The translations under genes and the position numbers were made by a program. A stretch of DNA of 64,000 nucleotides from an uncultured Clostridia bacterium. Its GTDB lineage: Bacteria > Bacillota > Clostridia > Oscillospirales > Ruminococcaceae. Numbering within the stretch: position 1 is the stretch's first letter; the number at the start of each line of letters is the position of its first letter. This document shows positions 1 to 8,355 of the stretch, in pieces. Under the pieces are notes generated by a model. That model was not told the DNA's origin and did no database searches. It was given only the letters and a program-made list of their open reading frames with translations. The DNA lies in assembly GCA_944386475.1 (NCBI GenBank), contig CALXBH010000079.1, positions 1 to 64,000 on the forward strand, written 5' to 3'.

Positions 1-13
1 TGGAATGTGGTAG

Positions 14-190
14 CCCAATTACCGCGGCAATGTTTCCGGGACGGCAAAACTGACGGCTGCGGAAGACGGCGCCTATCCAATCGAAAGTTCTTTCTTTGAA
101 AAAAAAAAAAAAACCGAGACGGCAGGCACAAGCGTTATTACCGTAAAACCGGCGGAAAACGGCAGCTATTATCTGACTTCCATGACGTAA
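14..190 (+). pseudogene. C-terminal remnant of an interrupted reading frame
   Basis: An open frame follows a TAG at 11-13 and ends at TAA 188-190. It has no ATG, GTG or TTG near its beginning, so it reads like the tail of a longer secreted or beta-rich protein (many T, S, A, G; ends SYYLTSMT). The other two frames close at 51-53 and 97-99, so the break lies at or before base 11. A run of 15 A at 99-113 encodes a Lys stretch. The family is not recognised, and the rest of the gene lies outside the window. Confidence 0.35.
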
Positions 191-266
191 GCCGTCATTT
201 TAAAACAGCTGGGCTTGTTTTTAAAAAGGATTTTGACCTGAGCACAACCAATAAGGAGGCGTCCCT

Positions 267-452
267 ATGGCAACCAAAGAACAGCTTGAAGAGGTGCTGA
301 AAGCGCTGCTTCCGCTGCTGGAGCAGCTGGAACAAATCAACAGCACCTATGGGGATATTTTAAAGGAATACAGGCAGAAGGATGGCATTATAACAGAAGA
401 AGACCGCGCAGACGCCGCCATAAAAATGATTCGTAAATATTCTAATTTATAA
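267..452 (+). CDS. small helical protein, 61 aa, unknown
   Basis: A strong ribosome binding site (AAGGAGG at about 252) precedes the ATG. The protein is highly charged. Residues 5-25 form a leucine-rich amphipathic helix with heptad-like spacing (LEEVLKALLPLLEQLEQI), so oligomerisation or docking on a helical partner is plausible. There is no signal peptide and no membrane segment. It is the first gene of a tightly spaced run and ends 18 bases before the HD-GYP receptor, so it probably belongs to the same transcript. I do not recognise the family and assign no function. Confidence 0.75.
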   Translation: MATKEQLEEVLKALLPLLEQLEQINSTYGDILKEYRQKDGIITEEDRADAAIKMIRKYSNL

Positions 453-470
453 GTTGGGGAGTATATATCT

Positions 471-2738
471 ATGCCGGAAAAACAGGCCGTTCAGGATTAT
501 AAAAAGGAAAAGAAAAGGGTATCCCTTTCTAAAAAATCTCAAAAGCCGAACAAGCGGACTCGGACGGCGATTATTACCGCCGCCATCCTGTTTCTCGTTA
601 CATTTTTAATTCAGTTTGCGGCTGACACCCTTCTTCCCGCCCGTTCGGGAGAGTTGACCGGCTGGCGGTTTGCATGGGGCGATTCGGCTGAAGAAATCGA
701 AGGAGATCTTGCCGCTTACAGCCAGGCAACGGAACAAAACCGCATCTCTAAGGAGTTTGGCGCCGATTATGCAAGGCTTCAATACACACTGCCCTCTTTG
801 GAACAGGATGCCCGCCTTGTCATCAAAACAGCGCACAATCCTTTAAAGGTGGAAATCGACGGCGAACAGGTGCTGATAAACGGCTATGGAGAATTTTCCT
901 TTACAGGAAACAGCTACCAAAGCATTCCGCTTAAAGCCGGCGATGAAAAAACGCTGGATATTTACCTTTGCGCACCGCTGGCATTTTCCATCGAAGCGTA
1001 TATAGAACCCGCTGAGATTTCGGCATGGGAAAGCTTTTCAAGATATATCGGTTTTGGTATTTCGGCGGCCGTTATCCTGTTAGGGGTGGGGCTCTTTGCA
1101 CTGAGCATCTTTCTCGCCGCTAAAAGCGAGCACATCCGCCGCCTTCTTATGCTGGCGACTACGGTGTTCTTCGGCGGAATCACCGCTTTGTTATACACCT
1201 ATACCCAGACCACCTCGCTGCTTTCATCCCCCTATTGGTTCGCCGCTTTGCTGCTGTCGGAGCTCATATTAATGATGCTCGCTTACACAACCATACTGAC
1301 CTGTTATAATAAAGCCTTAAAAAACGCAGCTGTGTGGATTCCGGTATTGATCGTCTGCGCCGTCATTCCGCTGTTTTTAACTGCCTGGGCGATCCGCATA
1401 GCAGTTGTCGTCGTGACGGCCGCCCAGCTGTTTATCGCCATCAAGGCAAACGCCGCTTTTTCAAGCGCCACATCCTCTGACGTGCCCTATGTGGGCACCA
1501 TGCGCGGCATGCTCTTCTATGCTGTCCTGATCGGCATTTATAACACCTGCTGTTTGTTTTTGGGCCTTCACTTCCTTTCCGGATACCTGTTTTCATTTAG
1601 CATCACCCTGCTGTGCATGGCCATGTTTGTTGTTTATTGCCGTCAGATGATTTATTTATCTTTAAAAAAATATGAGCGCATTAAGCAGATGTATACCGAC
1701 AGCGCCTGGATCGAAGATATCACCGGCTTGATAGCTAAGATGTTCCTGCAAAAAGAAGAAAAAACCTTTTTGATTGAGGTCTCCCGGGGGCTTTCCGATA
1801 TTATTGAGAAAAATTCCGAGATAAATGACGAAGACATTGACGTCTACACCTGTGCAGGCATTTTGGAAGACGGCGGGTTTACCGAAATCTACAACGACGG
1901 GCCGGTGGAAAAATGTGATTACCTGTCTATCTACAACCATCTGAACGATCAGCCGCTGAAGCTGTTAATCGGCAATACCTCGGCGGATATGCTCTTCCAG
2001 ATAGACGAGCACAACGCCATTGTGCATTTTGAAAATATCCTGTGCGGTGTCACCTCGGGGATTGAAAATATTATTAAGACCGCTTATCTGAATCTTTTCT
2101 CCGCTTACCAAAACCTGAATCTGAAAAATGATGTTTCCGATATACAGGAAGAGCTGTTTATCAACCTTGCCACAATTATTGAACAAAAATACAAATCCAC
2201 CAAAAGCCACCTTATTATCGTGTCCGCGCTTTCTTATGAACTCTGTATGGAGCTTGGGATGAGCGAGGAAAAAGCCAAACTGATTTCCCTGGCGGCCATG
2301 ACTCACGACATTGGTAAAATCGCTGTTCCTGAAAGCGTAATGGAAAAGGATGGCCCCTTAGATAAGGCGGAATTCGATCAAATGAAGCAGCACACCGAAG
2401 TGGGCTTTAACATCCTTTCCCTGCAAAAAGGAAAGTTTTTTGAAACCGCCGCCGTCATCGCCCGGCAGCATCACGAAAATTTTGACGGATCGGGCTATAT
2501 GGGCCTTAAAGGAAGGGAAATCGCCCCGGAGGCGCGCCTGGTGCGGGTTGCCGATGTGGTAGACGCCTTAATGTCAAAACGCAGCTATAAGGATCCATGG
2601 ACAGCTGAACGAGTCAAACAATATATTGAAGGCGGCAAGGACACCCTGTTTGATCCGGCTGTAGCAGACGCATTTCTCGGCTGTGCAGATGAGCTGTTTG
2701 CGCTTCGCGAGCGTATTTTAGAGGATGAAAACCAATGA
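471..2738 (+). CDS. 7TM-type membrane receptor with cytoplasmic HD-GYP phosphodiesterase domain
   Basis: The 755-aa protein has a basic N-terminus, one membrane segment (about 36-55), an extracellular beta-rich domain (about 60-185), a block of hydrophobic helices (about 190-400) in the style of 7TM diverse intracellular signalling modules, a linker domain, and a C-terminal HD-GYP domain. The metal motif HDIGK lies at 612-616 and HHENFDGSGY at 667-676. The third motif reads GYM rather than GYP. HD-GYP proteins hydrolyse cyclic di-GMP, so I infer a surface-sensing c-di-GMP phosphodiesterase; other cyclic dinucleotides are possible. Its stop overlaps the next ATG (ATGA), so the two are translationally coupled. 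The polysaccharide genes downstream suggest it controls them. Confidence 0.85.
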   Translation: MPEKQAVQDYKKEKKRVSLSKKSQKPNKRTRTAIITAAILFLVTFLIQFAADTLLPARSGELTGWRFAWGDSAEEIEGDLAAYSQATEQNRISKEFGADYARLQYTLPSLEQDARLVIKTAHNPLKVEIDGEQVLINGYGEFSFTGNSYQSIPLKAGDEKTLDIYLCAPLAFSIEAYIEPAEISAWESFSRYIGFGISAAVILLGVGLFALSIFLAAKSEHIRRLLMLATTVFFGGITALLYTYTQTTSLLSSPYWFAALLLSELILMMLAYTTILTCYNKALKNAAVWIPVLIVCAVIPLFLTAWAIRIAVVVVTAAQLFIAIKANAAFSSATSSDVPYVGTMRGMLFYAVLIGIYNTCCLFLGLHFLSGYLFSFSITLLCMAMFVVYCRQMIYLSLKKYERIKQMYTDSAWIEDITGLIAKMFLQKEEKTFLIEVSRGLSDIIEKNSEINDEDIDVYTCAGILEDGGFTEIYNDGPVEKCDYLSIYNHLNDQPLKLLIGNTSADMLFQIDEHNAIVHFENILCGVTSGIENIIKTAYLNLFSAYQNLNLKNDVSDIQEELFINLATIIEQKYKSTKSHLIIVSALSYELCMELGMSEEKAKLISLAAMTHDIGKIAVPESVMEKDGPLDKAEFDQMKQHTEVGFNILSLQKGKFFETAAVIARQHHENFDGSGYMGLKGREIAPEARLVRVADVVDALMSKRSYKDPWTAERVKQYIEGGKDTLFDPAVADAFLGCADELFALRERILEDENQ

Positions 2739-5700
2739 AAAAATTTAAAGTGAAATTTTTGCTAAAGCCGTATTTTCTCATCCCCCTTTGTCTGTTGCTG
2801 CTGATTGCGTTTGCCTTTATCTTCTGGTACTTAACGCCCAAACGTCCGCTTTCGGTGGTCGTTGTTGACAAAACGGTACCCGCCACTGCTGCGGACAGCT
2901 ATGCTTACTTAGACGATGTGTCCAACAACTACCGCAAGCATGTGGGCTTATACTGGCTGATGGACTATCTGAAGATCGTCAATCCTGATACCGGCGGCTA
3001 TTACGACCATACCACCGATTATTTTGGCCCGAAGCTGGATGAGAACAACCAAATCACCGAAAGTACTTCTCTGACCCAGCTGGAAAAAGCCCCCGATATT
3101 TTATATCTATCGGATACCTACGGCGTGGAAATCTATGACGACCACGGGCTGTCAGCAGAGGAAATGAATACCATTTCCATGTGCCATTCCTCCGGCTCCG
3201 TGGTTGTTGGCGAGCAGGATATCCTCACCACCGCCACCAGCGCTGAAGTCCGCAGCGAGCTGGAAGCCCTGTTTGGCATTTCCACCACCGGCTGGGTAGG
3301 GCGGTACATATACGATTTGCAGGATTTAACCGATGTCCCCTACTGGGCGCCCGATATGTGGCGGGCCAAGTACGGGCAGGAGTGGAACTGCTCCGGCCCC
3401 GGCATCCTGCTGGTGTCTGCCGACGGCGACATCCTGGTGCTGGAGGAAAAAACGGATTTTGAAAGCAAAAACCTTTTGAATATCTCTATAACCGAAGAAT
3501 ACAAAGAGGAATTCGGCAACCATTCCGTAAATTACTACAACTGGTTTGAACTGATTGAAGCGGACAGCGCCACCGAAGTGATCGCCACCTATTCCTTTAA
3601 CGTCAACTCTACCGGCGCAGAGGAGTTAGCGGCGGTTTCCGACACCACCACCTTCGCTGCCGTCACCCGGCTGCGGGAAGAGGACGGCGGCTGCGCCTAC
3701 TACTTCGCCGGGGACTTTAACGACTACCCCACCAACCGGCAGATTTCGAACTTTTTGTTTGCCGATACCTTTTTCCGCCTGCTCTCCTTTAACAGGGACG
3801 GCGATATCACCAACTTTTACTGGCACTTTTACGAACCGATGATGAAAAAAATCTTCAAGGATATCCTGAAAGACCCGGTTTCCCAGGATACCTATGAGGA
3901 AAAGCAGATATCCCGCGTAAATGAGAACGGCTTTCAGGTTCTAGTGGACAATGAGTGGCAGGATTTTGCCATAAAAGGCTTTAACCTAAACGGCGAGGCC
4001 CCTGGCAGTGAGCAGTACAGTTATTCCAGAGACTATTCCTACTATGCTTCGCTGATACAGTCCCTGGGGGATATGGGCGGCAACTGCGTGCGGACATACG
4101 ACCTTTTGCCCCCTGAGTTTTACCGCGCTCTTTGCGAATACAATGACAGCGCCCAAAGCCCTATTTATTTACTCCAGGGCATTATGACGCCGCCCACCAT
4201 CAGCGCGGCGGACAGCTTTAATAACCTGGACAGCATCAAAAATAACATCGACGCGGCGCTGTCCGCCGTGCATGGCGAGGGTACGGTGGCCGGAAACGGC
4301 ACCCGGGAGGAGGCCTCCTATTCCTACAACGCCGCGCCCTATGTGATCGCCTATATCATCAACCCACGGCTGGACGGCGCGGCCTCCGACGCCATTTTAA
4401 GCGGCGAGCACCAAAGCGACAGCTATTCCGGAAAATATATCAGCGCCTCCGAAAACGGCGTAGAGGCCCTGGCCGCCCAGCTGTGCGACTACACCCTTGA
4501 CCGGATGCAGTCGTCCTACGGCTGTATGCAGCCTGTCAGCGTATCCTCCGGCGCCCAGCGGCTTGAAGGCGCTTCCTGGCTCGCTCCGGAGCAAAAGACC
4601 TACAACCTCTCCCAGCTGGAAGCGTCCGAAGCGGCAAACGGTTTATATTTCACCTCCTATTCCCTGGGTTCGGACGATGAAGCCTTATTAAACAACGAAA
4701 GCGCCTTCTCCGGCGCATACAGCGACAACACCGGCGCATTCGGCTGGGGCGGTTATATCAGCGAGGCAAAATCGCTGCTCGCCGGTCCGGTGCTTATCGA
4801 CCGGGCGGGCCTCTCCACAAACTCCAACATGTTCGAGCAGGAAAGCTCCGTCAACGGCCTGAGCGAAACCGAGCAGGGTGATGGAATCGTGCGTATGCTG
4901 CGCGCAGCGGAAGACACCGGCTATATCGGGATGCTGATCGCCGACTTAAATGACAACTGGAGCGCTTCCTCTGAGGAAGCAAGGGAATACACCCTTCCCC
5001 TTTCCAACAACGGCCTGTGGCACAATCCTGCCGACCGGGCGGAAACCACCGGCGTTGTGGCGGTCGAGTCCTCCGCGCCGGGCGAAATCGCCATGCAGCT
5101 TAACGACAATAGCGAAAACAGCCTGATGCAGCAGATGCAGCTTTCCTATAACGAAACCTATGTGTATATCACCCTGCTGCTCCGGTCGGACATCGACTAC
5201 GATACCAATGAAATGATTATCGGGCTTGATACCTATCAGCGCAACAACGGCGAATATTATTACGACAAAGACTATTACGCCAACAGCCAGTCCGGCATGG
5301 AGTATATCATTAAATTTGAAAGCGCAACTTCGGCGTCGCTGTATGTGGCGAGAAGCTATAACCGCAACGCTGGAAACTACGAATCCGCGGAAAGCTACAC
5401 GGCGGATTATGATCTGGTATCGGTGCTCAATTACGGCAACTTCACCTCTTCCAACACCCACTTTTACCGGGCCGGCGTTACCGTGAATATCCGGATCCCC
5501 TGGGCCATGCTCAACTTTGCCGATCCCTCCGGCGCCCTTGTCATCAGCGGGCAAAATGACGGCACCCTTCGCACAACCGCCACCGACGGCATGATTTTTT
5601 CTCTGCTGATCGGCAACAAGGAGGACATGGATACCGCGTATATCTTCCCGGAATCCAAAACCTCTGCGGGCTACAAACGTCTGGAACTGGATGGATGGGC

Positions 5701-5782
5701 TGAGGAGGAAGTAACCTACTCGCTGCGGGAAAAGGAAAGCTGCACCATTATTCGCCGGTATTTTACGGAATCCAGTCAATAG
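2735..5782 (+). CDS. membrane-anchored degenerate glycosidase-like protein with N-terminal extra domain
   Basis: The 1015-aa protein has an N-terminal membrane anchor (about 11-30), then about 330 residues with alternating hydrophobic strands that may be a class I amidotransferase-like fold (inference), then a TIM-barrel-like domain (about 400-720) and a C-terminal beta domain. The last two domains are paralogous to the proteins at 8352 and 10565; compare KGFNLNGEAPG and CVRTYDLLPPEFYRAL. At the two positions where the paralogues carry presumed catalytic Glu, this protein reads NPRLD (R545) and IDRAG (R690), so it is probably catalytically dead. It could act as a polysaccharide-binding or scaffold subunit. 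Translation is coupled to the HD-GYP gene. Confidence 0.8.
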   Translation: MKKFKVKFLLKPYFLIPLCLLLLIAFAFIFWYLTPKRPLSVVVVDKTVPATAADSYAYLDDVSNNYRKHVGLYWLMDYLKIVNPDTGGYYDHTTDYFGPKLDENNQITESTSLTQLEKAPDILYLSDTYGVEIYDDHGLSAEEMNTISMCHSSGSVVVGEQDILTTATSAEVRSELEALFGISTTGWVGRYIYDLQDLTDVPYWAPDMWRAKYGQEWNCSGPGILLVSADGDILVLEEKTDFESKNLLNISITEEYKEEFGNHSVNYYNWFELIEADSATEVIATYSFNVNSTGAEELAAVSDTTTFAAVTRLREEDGGCAYYFAGDFNDYPTNRQISNFLFADTFFRLLSFNRDGDITNFYWHFYEPMMKKIFKDILKDPVSQDTYEEKQISRVNENGFQVLVDNEWQDFAIKGFNLNGEAPGSEQYSYSRDYSYYASLIQSLGDMGGNCVRTYDLLPPEFYRALCEYNDSAQSPIYLLQGIMTPPTISAADSFNNLDSIKNNIDAALSAVHGEGTVAGNGTREEASYSYNAAPYVIAYIINPRLDGAASDAILSGEHQSDSYSGKYISASENGVEALAAQLCDYTLDRMQSSYGCMQPVSVSSGAQRLEGASWLAPEQKTYNLSQLEASEAANGLYFTSYSLGSDDEALLNNESAFSGAYSDNTGAFGWGGYISEAKSLLAGPVLIDRAGLSTNSNMFEQESSVNGLSETEQGDGIVRMLRAAEDTGYIGMLIADLNDNWSASSEEAREYTLPLSNNGLWHNPADRAETTGVVAVESSAPGEIAMQLNDNSENSLMQQMQLSYNETYVYITLLLRSDIDYDTNEMIIGLDTYQRNNGEYYYDKDYYANSQSGMEYIIKFESATSASLYVARSYNRNAGNYESAESYTADYDLVSVLNYGNFTSSNTHFYRAGVTVNIRIPWAMLNFADPSGALVISGQNDGTLRTTATDGMIFSLLIGNKEDMDTAYIFPESKTSAGYKRLELDGWAEEEVTYSLREKESCTIIRRYFTESSQ

Positions 5783-5821
5783 CATCGGCTTACCCAATCG
5801 TAAAAATCCCCTTGAACGGAG

Positions 5822-6931
5822 GTGTTTAAAACGGCGGAATTCTCCTATGAAATCCTGGCAGCCATCCTGCTGATCGGCTTTTTGATCCTGTTGTGCGCAG
5901 AGTATATCTGGCTGTATATCCTCTCCAAAAAAAACGAGGAAACCATTCTTCAAAAACGGGAGATCAATGCGCATATCCACTATGCCATGGAAGCCTTTAT
6001 GTATTCCCCTACTCAGTCCTCCAGAGAAACAGAGCTTGAATCCCTGCTGCAGTACATTGGCGACGACCCCGAAAAAAAAGATGAAGCCGCTGTTCAGTTT
6101 GTTCAGCTTATGCAGCGCTCGGAAGACATCCCGCCTGAAAAGCTGGAAGCCCTTGACCGTCTGTACGAACAGCTTGATCCCATCGCGTTTTATGCGGAAA
6201 GACTGGAAAAGGGAAACCGCTATGAAAAAAGCTACGCCGCGCGCAAGCTGGCGGATTTTATGGCAACCGATCAAATCGAAAATATCCGCAGCCTGCTCGA
6301 CGATAAAAACGCGGATCTTGTCTACAATGCCGCCATGGCCCTTTCAGAGCTTGCGGACGCCGATTCGGTGGTAACGTTCGCCAAAAAGTGCGAGAAAAAC
6401 CGCAACTATTCTCACCGTGTGCTGTTGGAGCTGTTTCAGGCCTACAGCGGCGACCGGGCGGAGCTTGTGCGGCGCTTGTACGAAAATTGCAACGACTATA
6501 TCAAAGCGACCGCTGTCAAGGCGTATACCCCGGATTGCCTCGAAGAACTGGCGCCCTTATATATAGAGGGCCTGTCAAGCAAGGACACCAATCTAAAAAT
6601 CGCCTGCGTCAAGGCCCTGGCGCAGTTTGGCAAGCCGGAATACGAGCAAAAAATGGCGATCGCCCTAAACGACAAAAACTGGATCATCCGCTTGGCGGCG
6701 GTTTCCGGCCTTGAAAAAATCGGCACTGAAACCGCGCTGGAGTCCCTGGTAAGCGCGACTCAGGACGAAGAGTGGTGGGTGCGCAACGCGGCGGCAAAAG
6801 CGATTGTGAATATTGATTTTAACCTGGTGTATGTAGAAAAGGTTTTAAGCGGCTACGACAAATACGCCGCGGACGCTGTGAAAAACGCGCTCTACAAGCA
6901 GATAAAGATGAACGGAGGTGCTTTGAGATGA
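5822..6931 (+). CDS. membrane-anchored HEAT-repeat protein
   Basis: One N-terminal membrane helix (about 12-33) is followed by a charged cytoplasmic alpha-helical region. From about residue 120 on there are HEAT/PBS-lyase-type repeats, with helices ending in patterns such as LVYNAAMALSELAD, LKIACVKALAQFG, WIIRLAAVSGLEKIG and WWVRNAAAKAIVNI. Such repeats are protein-docking surfaces. The gene lies directly before the synthase, with which it overlaps by 4 bases, so I infer an accessory subunit of the glycosyltransferase complex. The start is uncertain. The GTG at 5822 lies inside the GGAGG ribosome binding site, and the best-spaced in-frame codon is ACG at 5831. There is no in-frame ATG nearby. 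Confidence 0.82.
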   Translation: MFKTAEFSYEILAAILLIGFLILLCAEYIWLYILSKKNEETILQKREINAHIHYAMEAFMYSPTQSSRETELESLLQYIGDDPEKKDEAAVQFVQLMQRSEDIPPEKLEALDRLYEQLDPIAFYAERLEKGNRYEKSYAARKLADFMATDQIENIRSLLDDKNADLVYNAAMALSELADADSVVTFAKKCEKNRNYSHRVLLELFQAYSGDRAELVRRLYENCNDYIKATAVKAYTPDCLEELAPLYIEGLSSKDTNLKIACVKALAQFGKPEYEQKMAIALNDKNWIIRLAAVSGLEKIGTETALESLVSATQDEEWWVRNAAAKAIVNIDFNLVYVEKVLSGYDKYAADAVKNALYKQIKMNGGALR

Positions 6932-8355
6932 ATATATTGAATATTCTGCGCGCCTTTATCCGTTTCTTTAACTACTTTTGTATGGCCTATACCCTTTTGC
7001 TGAGCGTTATATACCTGATCCAGCTGCTGGTGGCGCTGAAGCGGGTGCGCGGCCAGGAAAAGCGGAAAATTTCTGAGGATTATATGCGGTACGCGGATTC
7101 CCAGAATCTTTTGCCCATCTCGCTGATCGTTCCCGCCCACAATGAGCAGGAAAACATCGTTCAGAATATCAAAGACCTATTAAACCTTGACTATCCGCAG
7201 TTTGAGGTGATCGTGGTAAACGACGGTTCCACCGACGATACCCACCGCCGCATTATGGAAGCTTTTGAGATGTATCCCATCGAGGGCGCGGTCAAGGTGA
7301 AAATCCCCACCGAGGAAATTCACAATATCTATTATAACACCGACTATCCCAATCTTTATTATATTGATAAAGAAGGCGGCGGAAAATCCGACGCCCTAAA
7401 CGCCGGTATCAACCTATCCCAGTATCCCCTCTTCGCCTGCCTGGACGCGGACTCCCGCATTGAGCGGGACGCGCTTTTGATCCTCGGCAACGAGTTTTTA
7501 AAGGACACCACCACCGTGGTGGCGGGTGGGTTTGTCCGCATCGCCAACGGCTCGGTGATTGAAAACGGTGAGTGGAAGCGCTTTGAGCTCCCCAAACGGA
7601 TGGTGGAGCGCTTCCAGATCGTGGAATACTTCCGTTCCTTCTTAGCGGGACGGCTTTCCTGGGGTAAAGCGCTTTTGATTGTATCAGGCGCGTTCGGTGT
7701 TTTCAACAAACAGGTGGTCATCGACGCGGGCGGCTATAAAACCAACACCATCGGGGAGGATATGGAAATTGTCGTGCGCATCCACCGGTTTATGCGCACC
7801 CACAAACGGAAGTACAAGGTAAAATTCTGCCCGGAGGCGGTCTGCTGGACCCAGGGGCCCATGAGCCTGCGGGACCTGCAAAGCCAGCGGCGCCGTTGGC
7901 AGATCGGTTTGTTTGACACGTTAAAATCTCATCTGTTGATGACCTTTAATCCGCTGTTTGGATCTGTGGGGATGCTTTCCATCCCCTACAGCTGGCTGTT
8001 TGAGTTTTTAGGCGCAGTGGTGGAAACGCTGGGATATTTCATCATCCCCTTTTCCCTGCTGATGGGCGAGCTCAATTTGTATTTCTTTCTCCTTTACTTT
8101 TTTCTGGCGGTTATACTGGGCATCATGATCTCGGTCGGCGGCATTATTTTAGAGCAAAACACACGGAAAGGATGCATGTCTTCCCAGCAGGCTATGAAGC
8201 TTTCACTGTACGCGATCTTGGAAAACTTCGGATACCGTCAGGCGATCACCCTGTTCCGTTTCGGCGGCATTATCCGCTACCGCAAGCATAAAAGCAGCTG
8301 GGGAAATATCAAGCGCAAAGAATTCAATGTTTCAGCTGAGAGGAATACGCAATGA
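6928..8355 (+). CDS. processive-type family 2 membrane glycosyltransferase
   Basis: This 475-aa inverting GT-A glycosyltransferase has one N-terminal membrane helix, a cytoplasmic catalytic domain and about four C-terminal helices (about 345-425). Diagnostic residues are visible: VVNDGS (D99), LDADS (D173, D175), GED (D278, presumed catalytic base) and QRRRW (320-324). The Q-x-x-R-W motif is typical of processive synthases of cellulose, hyaluronan and poly-GlcNAc type. The substrate cannot be read from the sequence. No PilZ domain is present. It is coupled to the HEAT gene upstream (4-base overlap) and to the glycosidase-like gene downstream (ATGA overlap). I infer the polymer synthase of this locus. 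Confidence 0.9.
   Translation: MNILNILRAFIRFFNYFCMAYTLLLSVIYLIQLLVALKRVRGQEKRKISEDYMRYADSQNLLPISLIVPAHNEQENIVQNIKDLLNLDYPQFEVIVVNDGSTDDTHRRIMEAFEMYPIEGAVKVKIPTEEIHNIYYNTDYPNLYYIDKEGGGKSDALNAGINLSQYPLFACLDADSRIERDALLILGNEFLKDTTTVVAGGFVRIANGSVIENGEWKRFELPKRMVERFQIVEYFRSFLAGRLSWGKALLIVSGAFGVFNKQVVIDAGGYKTNTIGEDMEIVVRIHRFMRTHKRKYKVKFCPEAVCWTQGPMSLRDLQSQRRRWQIGLFDTLKSHLLMTFNPLFGSVGMLSIPYSWLFEFLGAVVETLGYFIIPFSLLMGELNLYFFLLYFFLAVILGIMISVGGIILEQNTRKGCMSSQQAMKLSLYAILENFGYRQAITLFRFGGIIRYRKHKSSWGNIKRKEFNVSAERNTQ

Noticed and set aside
99..113. A-tract as a phase-variation switch
   Set aside because: Neither alternative frame is open up to the tract, so a change in its length would not join it to an upstream coding frame visible here.
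4946..6274. A 442-codon open frame on the minus strand opposite the pseudo-glycosidase and HEAT genes
   Set aside because: It crosses two well-supported genes, has low-complexity hydrophobic and basic composition, no ribosome binding site and no recognisable domain. It is a codon-bias shadow.
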